From positions 1 through 36,227 of the IMG/VR virus record IMGVR_UViG_3300050821_004028: a stretch of 36,227 bases of DNA, one strand, 5' to 3'. The DNA comes from a virus. Shown in pieces: positions 28,438-36,227 of the stretch (its first letter is position 1; each line of letters opens with the position of its first letter). A program made the position numbers and the translations under genes. Under the pieces are notes generated by a model that worked only from the letters and a program-made list of their open reading frames with translations, was not told where the DNA came from and ran no database searches.

Positions 28438-31400
28438 TTACCGTCCCATGAATGGGTTGGATTTGCTCCACTCCGGAATACCGTTGCCGTGGAAGTCGGG
28501 AATGTCCCCGCCGTTCTCCACTCTATCATTCGCTTGCCGCGCAGAGCGGTTTACATTCACGATGGTTTGGTTCCGTTGGATGCCTTGAGAGGGGTTGCCA
28601 CTCTTGAGCATTTCCCCCAGGCTGCCCTCGATTGGGCCCTGGTATCCACGCCGGTCTTCTATCCGGGATGAGGGAGGAAGGTTTGTTAGGTCCATAGCAT
28701 TCGCGCTACCGATCGGGTTGAAGTCCATCAGGGATAGCGGCTGGCGATGGTCGATAGGGCCAGGGCCTTTGCCTTCCTTCTGGTATGCTTCATACGCGCC
28801 TCTAATCCCCACATCCGCTCTCAGTACTCTCCTCGCTAGCAGCATATTTGCAGCAGCTTCCTTTGTGGTCTCCGGCACCTTACTAAACATCTGCCGCTCC
28901 AGGGACGGGTTGCGGACAGCCTCAGAGAGTAACTGCACCGGGTCTACCTTCTTCCCATAGTTGCTGATGATCTTCTTCGCGGCTTCCGAGAACATGCTAG
29001 CCTGTTGGATTTCCCCTCCCTCACCAAACTTGGGCATGAGCGCAGAGAGGCGAACAGCCGCGATCCGACCTGCCCACATCTTCACCTCACCCCATGTGGA
29101 GTGCTGAGCTTGCTTCTCTACCTGCACGGAGACTGCTACCAGTCGGCGGAGCCGCTCACTCCGGTCTGCCCCAAGGGTGGTATCGAGCAGGCGCGAGATG
29201 CGGCCATCATTAAGGAGTTGGGCAACGCGGAATGGGTCGCGCTGAGCTTGGTCAAAGAGCTTATCCGTGATAGCCGCGCGGAAACCCTCAAGTGCGATCG
29301 GGTCAGTACGGAACCCACCAATCCCCGCTTCTCCATTCATAACCGCCTTCGCCACGGCAGCCGGGTTAGAAGAAGACCAAATACGATTGATCGCCGTAGT
29401 GGCGTCATTGCTCTCGAAATACTTGGAGAGTGCGCTTCCTTCTATCGCCCTTCGCTGTTGCACTCCCGTCATGGCTTGATCCATGGCCGAGACAAGCTCT
29501 CCTGCCGTGTCGCCAAACGCTTTGATGCGCGGCTCCCAGGTCTTGAGTAGTTGTTGCATTTTAGCTGCAGTAACGGCCGGGTCCATGGGGTTGCCCTTGC
29601 TGTCTGTAGAGGCAAGGGAGGCTTGCACGGCTTCCTGGAATGTTTGCTTCACCCCGTTCTCGATGTTGGATTTGAGTTCGGTGAGGGTACCTGCCTCCTC
29701 TGGGGTAAGCATCTTCGGGTTCTGCGCCTGACCCCCATAGAGGCTGTCCCTATTCATCGGCTGCATAGGGCCGGTGCGAGCAGCATTCCGAACACCCGGC
29801 ATTGGTTGGTTGGGGAGTTGCGGCTCCTGTCCTCCCCACTGTCTAGCCAGAGCGTCACTCATGCCAGCCGGCCTCATCCCCTGCAGCTTCTCGGTGAGGG
29901 TAGCAGGAGGGACAGGCATAGCTCTCTCACCCAAGTCCCGCAAGGTGATGGAGAAGTTGGGGTGAGCAAGCAACCGGTCAACCATGCTGTAGATATCCTC
30001 GATCGCATGAGGAGACGCGAGCAGCTTGGTGAGGGTGTCTTCCGGTCGGATCACATCCTGACCTCTCGCCCCTTGCTTGAGGAACGGGAAGATGGCCGAG
30101 CGAGAGAACATATCATGGTAAGTAGCAGAGAAGGCACGTGCTTGGGAGAGGGGGACATTATCCGGGAACGCATCCCCAATCCACTTATTCGCCATCACCT
30201 CCAGCTTCGTGAGGTTGGCTATCATGCGATAGTTAGGAGCCTCGCTGTTGATCTGTGCTGTCCGCTCCTGCCTCATGGCAGCAATCTCACCCCTCACACG
30301 CTGTACGGTCGGGAGTGGGTTCGGGTCACCATTCGCATCCTTTGCAGCAAACAGTTGATACATACCACGCACGCGATCTTGCGGAACATCCTCAGGAGCA
30401 AACTTCGCCTGCATCTCATCACTATAGTCATTCAGCCCCTCATTCACATTCCGCCGCGACGGCATCTGCTCCTTTAGGATATCCACCCTCTCCCAATATT
30501 TCCCCTCGATCCCACTGGCGAGCTTTTCCGCATCCTGCAGCCCTTGGCTAACCCGCTCCGCATAAGCCGCGCTGGGTACTCCCCTATCCTCCGGCTGTAC
30601 TTGCTGTAGGGATGCTTTGATCTTATCCGTTACTAGCTGCCGGTCCCCTTGTACTTGCTCCTCGGCAAACACCTTGGGATATACTGTGTCAGCGAACTGA
30701 GCGCGGATAGCCTCAGCCTCTTGGCTGTACTTTCCCCTCACCTGGGCCGGGATAGCATTGAAGGCGTCGTCCGCCTGCTTCGCAGCCGTGGCTTCGGCAA
30801 GCTTCGCCTCAGACAGCGCTTGAGCCGCTTCCGCGTGCTGGGGAGTGCCTGGGATAGCTTGCCGGTAGGCAGTAGCCGCTTGCACGGTGCTCTCACCCGC
30901 AGCCCTAGCCCTTGCCTCCGTAGAGCGGTAAGTGTCCAGTATCTCATCCGGAACGATCGGCTCCACAGCCTTCTGGCCCAGAGCCGCGATCGGCTCATTG
31001 TTACTCCCGACCTTCGCCGCGATCTTATCAACCCAGTTCGCAACCGACCCAGCAATATTCTTCACCCCCTTCACCCCTAGGCGTAGGGCTAGTTGGGCTG
31101 GCGCTGTGACAAGGTTGCCCACAACGCCACCTATTAATGCACCGGTAGGCCCAGCCTTCTCCTCCCCTACAGTTGACCCAGGCACACCTCCGATTACATC
31201 CGAAACAAGCTGCATCCAGGGATGGTCCTGGAGAGCTTGCCCAAGACCTTTGCCCAACAAGGCTAGGGATGAGGTGCCGGTCTGGGCCGCGAGAGAGGGA
31301 GCAGCCGCTTCCATAGCGGCAAAGGAGAACATAGCGTCGGCGGTGTTTACACCGATCTTCGCAGACATACTCCCGGTGTCGAAAGTCTTCTCATTGAACC

Positions 31401-31995
31401 CCAAATCCTTAAGCATCTGCACGCCATCGACTGGGTTCTTCTCCCCGGTCAGCAGATCAATCCCCTTCTGCACGAACTCGGATGGAGCATTGAGAGCATG
31501 GATGAGGCCGGCGTTAAAGCCCGCAAAGTAGTTGTGGATGTGGCCGAACTGGTCTGGGGGTTGCTTCTGTGCATCGGCCTGGGACTGCTGTAGGAGTGCA
31601 TCCAGGTCAGGCTCGCCCTCAGGTTGTACCTGTCCCTGCTCCTGCGATTGGGCGAGAAGCTGGTCCAGGTCCACATCTCCCTCAGGGTTCGCTCCTGCGG
31701 GAAGGCTTGCTGTGGCTCCCTGAGGAGCCCCAGGTTGCGGGGGAATAGCCCCGCCTGATCCTTCTCCCGGTGTACCAGCGGGCATTGGCGCAGGCGGGTT
31801 AGGGCTAGCGGAGGGTACGCTGCTTGGCCCAGGTTGCGGGGTGGATTGGGCTTGAGCCGGCTGAGGCTGCCCTCCACCTTGAAAGGGGTTGGAAGCAGGA
31901 GCCGGCTGCATAGCCGGAGCCGTCTGCAGAAGCGGCTGTTGCGCTTTCTGGAAGGGGTTAGGAACGCCGCCTAGTGCTTGCTGGAGAGGGTCCAT
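28438..31995 (-). CDS. Large internal virion/ejection protein
   Basis: An 1185-aa protein. Residues 1-130 are Pro/Gln/Ala-rich and probably disordered (MDPLQQALGGVPNPFQKA). A Gly/Ala/Val-rich stretch near 265-300 (GEEKAGPTGALIGGVVGNLV) could insert in membranes, as in ejection proteins. The rest is long helical text. No peptidoglycan-hydrolase motif is evident. Size and order (289, 670 and 1185 aa genes in a row) match the gp14-gp15-gp16-type ejection set of podoviruses, although residue similarity cannot be judged here. Confidence 0.72.
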   Translation of the reverse strand: MDPLQQALGGVPNPFQKAQQPLLQTAPAMQPAPASNPFQGGGQPQPAQAQSTPQPGPSSVPSASPNPPAPMPAGTPGEGSGGAIPPQPGAPQGATASLPAGANPEGDVDLDQLLAQSQEQGQVQPEGEPDLDALLQQSQADAQKQPPDQFGHIHNYFAGFNAGLIHALNAPSEFVQKGIDLLTGEKNPVDGVQMLKDLGFNEKTFDTGSMSAKIGVNTADAMFSFAAMEAAAPSLAAQTGTSSLALLGKGLGQALQDHPWMQLVSDVIGGVPGSTVGEEKAGPTGALIGGVVGNLVTAPAQLALRLGVKGVKNIAGSVANWVDKIAAKVGSNNEPIAALGQKAVEPIVPDEILDTYRSTEARARAAGESTVQAATAYRQAIPGTPQHAEAAQALSEAKLAEATAAKQADDAFNAIPAQVRGKYSQEAEAIRAQFADTVYPKVFAEEQVQGDRQLVTDKIKASLQQVQPEDRGVPSAAYAERVSQGLQDAEKLASGIEGKYWERVDILKEQMPSRRNVNEGLNDYSDEMQAKFAPEDVPQDRVRGMYQLFAAKDANGDPNPLPTVQRVRGEIAAMRQERTAQINSEAPNYRMIANLTKLEVMANKWIGDAFPDNVPLSQARAFSATYHDMFSRSAIFPFLKQGARGQDVIRPEDTLTKLLASPHAIEDIYSMVDRLLAHPNFSITLRDLGERAMPVPPATLTEKLQGMRPAGMSDALARQWGGQEPQLPNQPMPGVRNAARTGPMQPMNRDSLYGGQAQNPKMLTPEEAGTLTELKSNIENGVKQTFQEAVQASLASTDSKGNPMDPAVTAAKMQQLLKTWEPRIKAFGDTAGELVSAMDQAMTGVQQRRAIEGSALSKYFESNDATTAINRIWSSSNPAAVAKAVMNGEAGIGGFRTDPIALEGFRAAITDKLFDQAQRDPFRVAQLLNDGRISRLLDTTLGADRSERLRRLVAVSVQVEKQAQHSTWGEVKMWAGRIAAVRLSALMPKFGEGGEIQQASMFSEAAKKIISNYGKKVDPVQLLSEAVRNPSLERQMFSKVPETTKEAAANMLLARRVLRADVGIRGAYEAYQKEGKGPGPIDHRQPLSLMDFNPIGSANAMDLTNLPPSSRIEDRRGYQGPIEGSLGEMLKSGNPSQGIQRNQTIVNVNRSARQANDRVENGGDIPDFHGNGIPEWSKSNPFMGR

Positions 31996-34007
31996 TAGAG
32001 GGGTCCTTCATTTCCAGGGGTTCTACCCTTCCCACCTGTGGGGACGATCGTGTACCATTTTCCGTCCTTCTCCACATGCCATTGGTTATCCGAGCCCCAC
32101 TTCGCACCCTTAATGGTGTCGTTCGGTCCCTTATACAATAGGTTCCGCTCCCCTGCCGGGTTCTGTAGCCAATCCTCTAGCGGAGGAGTAGCGGCTTTGC
32201 TGGACTTCTGCAGATCATAATTGAGCGGAGCCCCAGAAGGAGTGGTGTTGCCGTTGTCAGCAGGAGCAGGCGGGTTGCCCTTGCCAGTAGTTGGCTTCTT
32301 CTTCCCCGCTCCCAACTCCCGCAGCCGTGCTTCATACGCGTCCCGCGCATCACTCGGGCCCGGAGGGAGAGCCTTCCCGGCAGCAGCAAGCTCTCTCGGC
32401 TGCATGGTCTTGAAGGTGGCGGGGTCCGGAGCCGCATTCTGTTGGGTAGGTTCCCCACCCAACGCTTCACCAACACCCGACACGGCAGCGCCAGCACCCT
32501 TGCCAATCATATCAAGCGCAGCAGCACCTGCCTTCCCAGGCGTAACCATCTGGCTAGCAGTGCCTTGCTTAATATCAGCCTGCATCTGGCTAATCTCAGC
32601 CATGGTTGGGAGAGTGGAGAGAACGTTCTGGAGTAGATCGAGGGTCTTGCGGCTGGTCTCAATCTCCTTATGCGTGCCGAGCCCAGACTTCGCTCTGTTA
32701 AGATTTGCGGTCTCGTTTGCGATTAGTTGGTCAACGTGTCCGTGCAGAATAGCAAGGTCATTGTAGGCATCGACCGGCGAAGTGAACTTGCTTGGTACAA
32801 GGTCAAGGAGGAGTTGCGTGTTGGTCTTGAGCCTACCACCCTCAGCGCTTCCCAGAGCGGAGATGCTGCTCTCCAGTGCATCAATCTGTTGATGCCGGAT
32901 GGAAGCAAGCTGGCTCATCTCCTCCTGGTTACCAGTATCAATTTGGCGAACGATGTGACCTGCAAGAGCAATGCCTGCCGGAAGCACTCCCGAGCCAAAC
33001 CCCATGTACTTGAGGCCTGTGAGCTTATTGCTGTTGATGCTCCCATCTGGATTGATCGCGCCTTGCGGCAGAACATACGGAGGAGCACCCGGAGCATTGC
33101 TCGGCAGCACCACATTTCCACCCGTACCTGCAGGCGGAGAGAGTGGCTGGCCGCCAGGACCAAGTAACGGAGTAGCAGTCCCATTGGCAAGGTCAATCAT
33201 CGCCCACTGCCCTGTAGGCTCACCCGCTTCGTTAAGCTGCTGGATAGGCTTCAACACCCCGGCGTTGATCTTATCCCCTTGGTCTTGATTGATAACTCCG
33301 GTCTTCACAAGCTGTTGGACTGCGAGAGCCTTCTGTTGTATCTCATTCGGGCTCAGAGCATTCTTTGCCAGCACTCCCAGGATACTCTGCGGGTCCGTTG
33401 CGGCGATCCTGGAGAGAGCGGAAAAGTTCTGCACCTCGCTTGTAGGCTGGCCTGGGCCATTGCTGACTTGCCCATTCTGAGAAACTGCCGATCCACCACC
33501 TGGAGGCAGAGGTGTAACAGCGGGAACACCAGCCCGCATATTCTGGGCCTCAGTGGGAGGTTGACTGACAGTCCCGATCTGCTTTCCGTTCTGCTGGAGT
33601 GTGCTCTGGGTACCTGCCGGGGTGTTGATGGCGGTGATCGGCGGAGGTGTGATACTGTCCGTCCATCGCTTGAGCGTATCTACCGCGCCAGGACGGGACA
33701 TGAGGCTTACCCCATCCGGGTCCTGCATGAACTTGAGGATAGCAGACTGCGGAGAACCGGTCTGCTGCATGAGGCCGGAGAGCTTCTGCATGATACTCGC
33801 GTCGGCACTCGCTTGCCTCTCTTGTTGGGTCGGTACACCCATCGCTTTCCCAAGCGTTCCCATCATATTGGCAAAAGGAGTGGAGGTGTTGCTCGGGTCG
33901 AAGAAGTTGTCGAACGGGGAGGATTGAGCGGCAGCCGGAGCACTTTGGGTACTCCCGCCTTGTCCTCCACCAATCAAACCGGATAGGAAATCGAAAGGAT
34001 TGGCCAT
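31995..34007 (-). CDS. Internal virion/ejection protein, 670 aa
   Basis: Starts MANPFDFLSGLIGGGQGG. Long low-complexity Gln/Ser/Pro/Thr-rich segments alternate with helical ones (EISQMQADIKQGTASQMVTP). The C-terminus is strand-rich (NQWHVEKDGKWYTIVPTG). It is joined to its neighbours by TAATG overlaps. By order it is the gp15-like component of a podovirus ejection apparatus; this is an inference. Confidence 0.7.
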   Translation of the reverse strand: MANPFDFLSGLIGGGQGGSTQSAPAAAQSSPFDNFFDPSNTSTPFANMMGTLGKAMGVPTQQERQASADASIMQKLSGLMQQTGSPQSAILKFMQDPDGVSLMSRPGAVDTLKRWTDSITPPPITAINTPAGTQSTLQQNGKQIGTVSQPPTEAQNMRAGVPAVTPLPPGGGSAVSQNGQVSNGPGQPTSEVQNFSALSRIAATDPQSILGVLAKNALSPNEIQQKALAVQQLVKTGVINQDQGDKINAGVLKPIQQLNEAGEPTGQWAMIDLANGTATPLLGPGGQPLSPPAGTGGNVVLPSNAPGAPPYVLPQGAINPDGSINSNKLTGLKYMGFGSGVLPAGIALAGHIVRQIDTGNQEEMSQLASIRHQQIDALESSISALGSAEGGRLKTNTQLLLDLVPSKFTSPVDAYNDLAILHGHVDQLIANETANLNRAKSGLGTHKEIETSRKTLDLLQNVLSTLPTMAEISQMQADIKQGTASQMVTPGKAGAAALDMIGKGAGAAVSGVGEALGGEPTQQNAAPDPATFKTMQPRELAAAGKALPPGPSDARDAYEARLRELGAGKKKPTTGKGNPPAPADNGNTTPSGAPLNYDLQKSSKAATPPLEDWLQNPAGERNLLYKGPNDTIKGAKWGSDNQWHVEKDGKWYTIVPTGGKGRTPGNEGPL

Positions 34008-34876
34008 TACGTTGCTCCAGTTCCGCCAGCGCCTGCTTGTCCACTACCCCCACCCTTTGGATTGAACAAGGCAGTAAGATCAGGCAAGATGCCGTTGGTC
34101 TGATCTGTAGTCCCAGTGCTCTGCGTGGTGTTGCCAATGATGGGCTTGCTGATACCACCAAGCGTCGAGAGCAGGTTCAGCACGCCGGAAAGGTTCTCCT
34201 GATAAAGCTGCAGCCCATTGCTGATACCTAGGTTCTGGATCATCTGCGGGAGCGCTTGCGCATTCAGGTTAGAGATGGTGGACTGTATCTCTTGCTGCGA
34301 CAAACCCGCAGCGGCGGTCATTTGCTGTACACCGGTATTGTAGGCGTTGCTGCTGATAGTGGAGGCGATGTTGCCCATGGTGGTTGCGGCGCTTTGGGTC
34401 GCGAGAGCGGCAGCCGTATCGAACGCGCTACTCCCACCCTGCCCATTATTGTTGGGGGAAAGCATCTGCCCGTTGGCAGTGAAGTACCCAGGGAGCGAGC
34501 GGGAAAGGGTTTGGGAAAGGTTGTTGATTGTCGGCTGTTGGGCAGCGGTGATGGACGCGGAAAGGAATGGGTTGCCGCTGGAAGACCCCGGCATGAAATT
34601 GCCACTCAGCACGTTCTGGAGATACTGATTGGTGCCAGGAGCGCTACCTCCCTGCGAGTTCTGGGTCATCAAGTTGTTGAGCAGGCTGGTCTGATTGTCG
34701 GTAATCGGGGCAGTCAGTGCGCCGTTATACTGTGGCAAGCCACCAGCTAGAGTAGACCCAAGTGTGTTGGTAGCTCCCCCTAACGAGCTAGTGAAGGGAT
34801 TGAGATTGCTCGGCGTCGAGGTGGACTGCTGATTGGTGGTCGAACCGCCGAAGATATCCTGAAAGACGTTTGCCAT
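34007..34876 (-). CDS. Internal virion-type protein, 289 aa
   Basis: Starts MANVFQDIFGGSTTNQQS. It is rich in Gln, Ser, Asn, Thr and Ala, with long helical stretches (AYNTGVQQMTAAAGLSQQEI). A Gly-rich tail closes the protein. Size and place fit the smallest ejection protein (gp14-like), which forms the outer part of the DNA conduit. It shares the MAN start and low-complexity style of the next gene. TAATG coupling at both ends. Confidence 0.68.
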   Translation of the reverse strand: MANVFQDIFGGSTTNQQSTSTPSNLNPFTSSLGGATNTLGSTLAGGLPQYNGALTAPITDNQTSLLNNLMTQNSQGGSAPGTNQYLQNVLSGNFMPGSSSGNPFLSASITAAQQPTINNLSQTLSRSLPGYFTANGQMLSPNNNGQGGSSAFDTAAALATQSAATTMGNIASTISSNAYNTGVQQMTAAAGLSQQEIQSTISNLNAQALPQMIQNLGISNGLQLYQENLSGVLNLLSTLGGISKPIIGNTTQSTGTTDQTNGILPDLTALFNPKGGGSGQAGAGGTGAT

Positions 34877-36227
34877 TATGCCGCCGTGGTTACGTTGGTC
34901 CAGGTAGTGGACCCGTTAGTATTGACATACAATCGCGTGCTGGTGCTAGACCCATCCGTCCGGATGTAGAGAGACCCTTGTGCGGCTGAGAGTGTAGGAG
35001 CGCCGGACCCGAAGAAGATACCCAGGTTTGCGGTGCTTGACATAAGCAAGCCTGCACCTGCCGTTCCACCAGCAGGGACAGCCGTGGCATTCTGTAGGGT
35101 GATGGATTTGTTTGCGACAATCGACCCTATACCACCGTCCGTAGTGGTGCCAACAGAGATGCCGCCGCTAGCTTGGACTTGCATGGCTACTGCACGAGTG
35201 GTTGATCCACTCGGGGTAGTTTCCAGCGTCATAATAGTGCTGGTGTCGGTGTTGCTCCAGGCATTGAGCGACTGCTGTGTAATTAGCGCTTTGCTACCAG
35301 TAAATGCACCATTGGAAAAGCCCGCACCACCCATAGCATTTAGACGGGTAGCTGCTGCTGTGGTGGACGGAGAAGCCGCTGTTCCTCCCGCTGAGGAGCC
35401 AATATACCCGTTAGTGCCTACTCCATAAGAAGTCAGAACAAAGTTTGCTGCCGTTCCATCAGCCGCCGCAATTTGCATTTGAGGCGCGGCTGCGGAGAAG
35501 GGATTTAACCCAGCGGTGATATTGCTGCTCACAGATAGCAATATTTGCGGGTTGGTATCCCCAATCCCAACAAACCCTGCGCTGGTCATGGTAACCTTGG
35601 GCGTAAAGCCACCGCCGTTGATCTGAGAGCTAAACACAAGGTTTGCCGTTGGTGCTGCAGCACCTTGAATAGGTTGAAGCTCCTCGATCCAGTCCACCGT
35701 TTGACTTGCGGCTGTGGTGTTCGTCTTCCACCCCTGCCCGGTAAAGTGCAAGCGAGGTGAGAATTGCTGAGCGCTAGCGGCAGCAGCAGTGGTGTTTTGG
35801 AGGATTAGCCCATCCCCAGACGTGCTGCCAATTGAATTGTTGTTGATAAGAAGGTTGCCACCGTTTGAACTGGTAGCTGTTACAGTAGTAACAAGAGCCG
35901 GAATGGTCGCACCTTGCGGAGCTACAAGGATGGTACAAATGGTCCCCATAGCGCTATCGGTGAAGTTCTGATTAGCAATGAACTTCATATGCCCGACTTC
36001 GTTCGCTACATATCCAGTAGCCCCATACCCTCTCGCCCCAAACTGGCACATAATCTCGCCATTCTGGACGGCAGTGGGAGCGGACGCAGGGCCGTCGGCA
36101 CGTTGTCCAAGGAATTGCACGAAGGAGCCAAAGCTCTCTCCAACGATGAATGAACCATTGTTGTTTGAGTTAGCGAAGTGGATAATCGTCCCAACCGGCA
36201 CACCCGGCAACGTTGTTGCTGAGTTTA
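34876..36227 (-). CDS. Tail fibre/spike-like protein (5' partial)
   Basis: At least 450 residues. The frame stays open to the right edge with no clear start, so the N-terminal anchor is outside the window. The visible part is Ala/Ser/Thr/Gly-rich with repeated short strands, as in beta-helical or triple-beta fibres; GFVGIGDTNPQILLSVSS is typical of phage fibre repeats. The C-terminal segment GSLYIRTDGSSTSTRLYVNT followed by TWTNVT is a motif seen at the end of phage tail fibres. It would bind the host surface. No chaperone (peptidase S74) domain is seen. Confidence 0.75.
   Translation of the reverse strand, partial: NSATTLPGVPVGTIIHFANSNNNGSFIVGESFGSFVQFLGQRADGPASAPTAVQNGEIMCQFGARGYGATGYVANEVGHMKFIANQNFTDSAMGTICTILVAPQGATIPALVTTVTATSSNGGNLLINNNSIGSTSGDGLILQNTTAAAASAQQFSPRLHFTGQGWKTNTTAASQTVDWIEELQPIQGAAAPTANLVFSSQINGGGFTPKVTMTSAGFVGIGDTNPQILLSVSSNITAGLNPFSAAAPQMQIAAADGTAANFVLTSYGVGTNGYIGSSAGGTAASPSTTAAATRLNAMGGAGFSNGAFTGSKALITQQSLNAWSNTDTSTIMTLETTPSGSTTRAVAMQVQASGGISVGTTTDGGIGSIVANKSITLQNATAVPAGGTAGAGLLMSSTANLGIFFGSGAPTLSAAQGSLYIRTDGSSTSTRLYVNTNGSTTWTNVTTAA

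Noticed and set aside
29551-30477. 308-codon open frame on the plus strand
   Set aside because: It lies wholly antisense to the 1185-aa virion gene, lacks a good ribosome-binding site and is His/Arg/Leu-rich in the way of shadow frames.

Overview
The window is part of a double-stranded DNA tailed-phage genome, most likely a podovirus of a Gram-negative bacterium. The evidence is a podovirus-type portal, a two-subunit terminase, a set of large internal-virion-like proteins, a GH25 endolysin cassette and a polA-type replication module. There is no integrase, repressor, tRNA, CRISPR array or insertion sequence. Genes are packed head to tail, very often with ATGA, GTGA or TAATG stop/start overlaps and strong Shine-Dalgarno sites. 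I used these junctions to choose starts and to recover genes too short for routine ORF calling. The host cannot be named. Both ends are cut inside genes: a gene after the portal runs off the left, and a tail-fibre gene enters from the right. The capsid, scaffold and tail-tube genes expected between them are absent, so this looks like a circular or permuted map opened in the structural module.

Layout. (A) 1-5893, minus strand: packaging operon read right to left as RepA-like ATPase, small terminase, a 73-aa protein, large terminase, a 111-aa protein, portal and the start of the next gene. (B) 5894-6772: about 880 bp without a credible gene, rich in palindromes and repeats, with a minus-strand terminator at its right edge; a candidate control region or origin. 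(C) 6773-13944, minus strand: about 22 small, mostly unknown genes. They include two adjacent SprT-like HELGH metallopeptidase paralogues, several membrane micro-proteins and a DoxX-like membrane protein. (D) 13945-14204: divergent regulatory region with two palindromes. (E) 14205-26701, plus strand: small early genes and a lipoprotein, then a Cas4/RecB-like nuclease, a Sak4-like RecA-fold ATPase, a uracil-DNA glycosylase fused to part of a proofreading exonuclease, an inserted small gene, a family A DNA polymerase, a metallophosphoesterase, a nucleoside 2-deoxyribosyltransferase-like enzyme and a dATP/dGTP diphosphohydrolase-like protein. (F) 26702-26813: convergent terminators. (G) 26814-36227, minus strand: tail fibre, three ejection-type proteins, then the lysis genes.

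How it fits together. The divergent region probably launches the plus-strand replication operon and the minus-strand small-gene operon. The nuclease, Sak4-like ATPase, polymerase and RepA-like ATPase give a recombination and replication set. The nucleotide enzymes and glycosylase point to control of the dNTP pool or of uracil in DNA. The minus-strand late genes supply packaging, virion, ejection and lysis functions. The most notable feature is a DNA polymerase split inside its exonuclease domain: ExoI and ExoII are on a glycosylase fusion, ExoIII is on the polymerase, and an unrelated small ORF lies between them.
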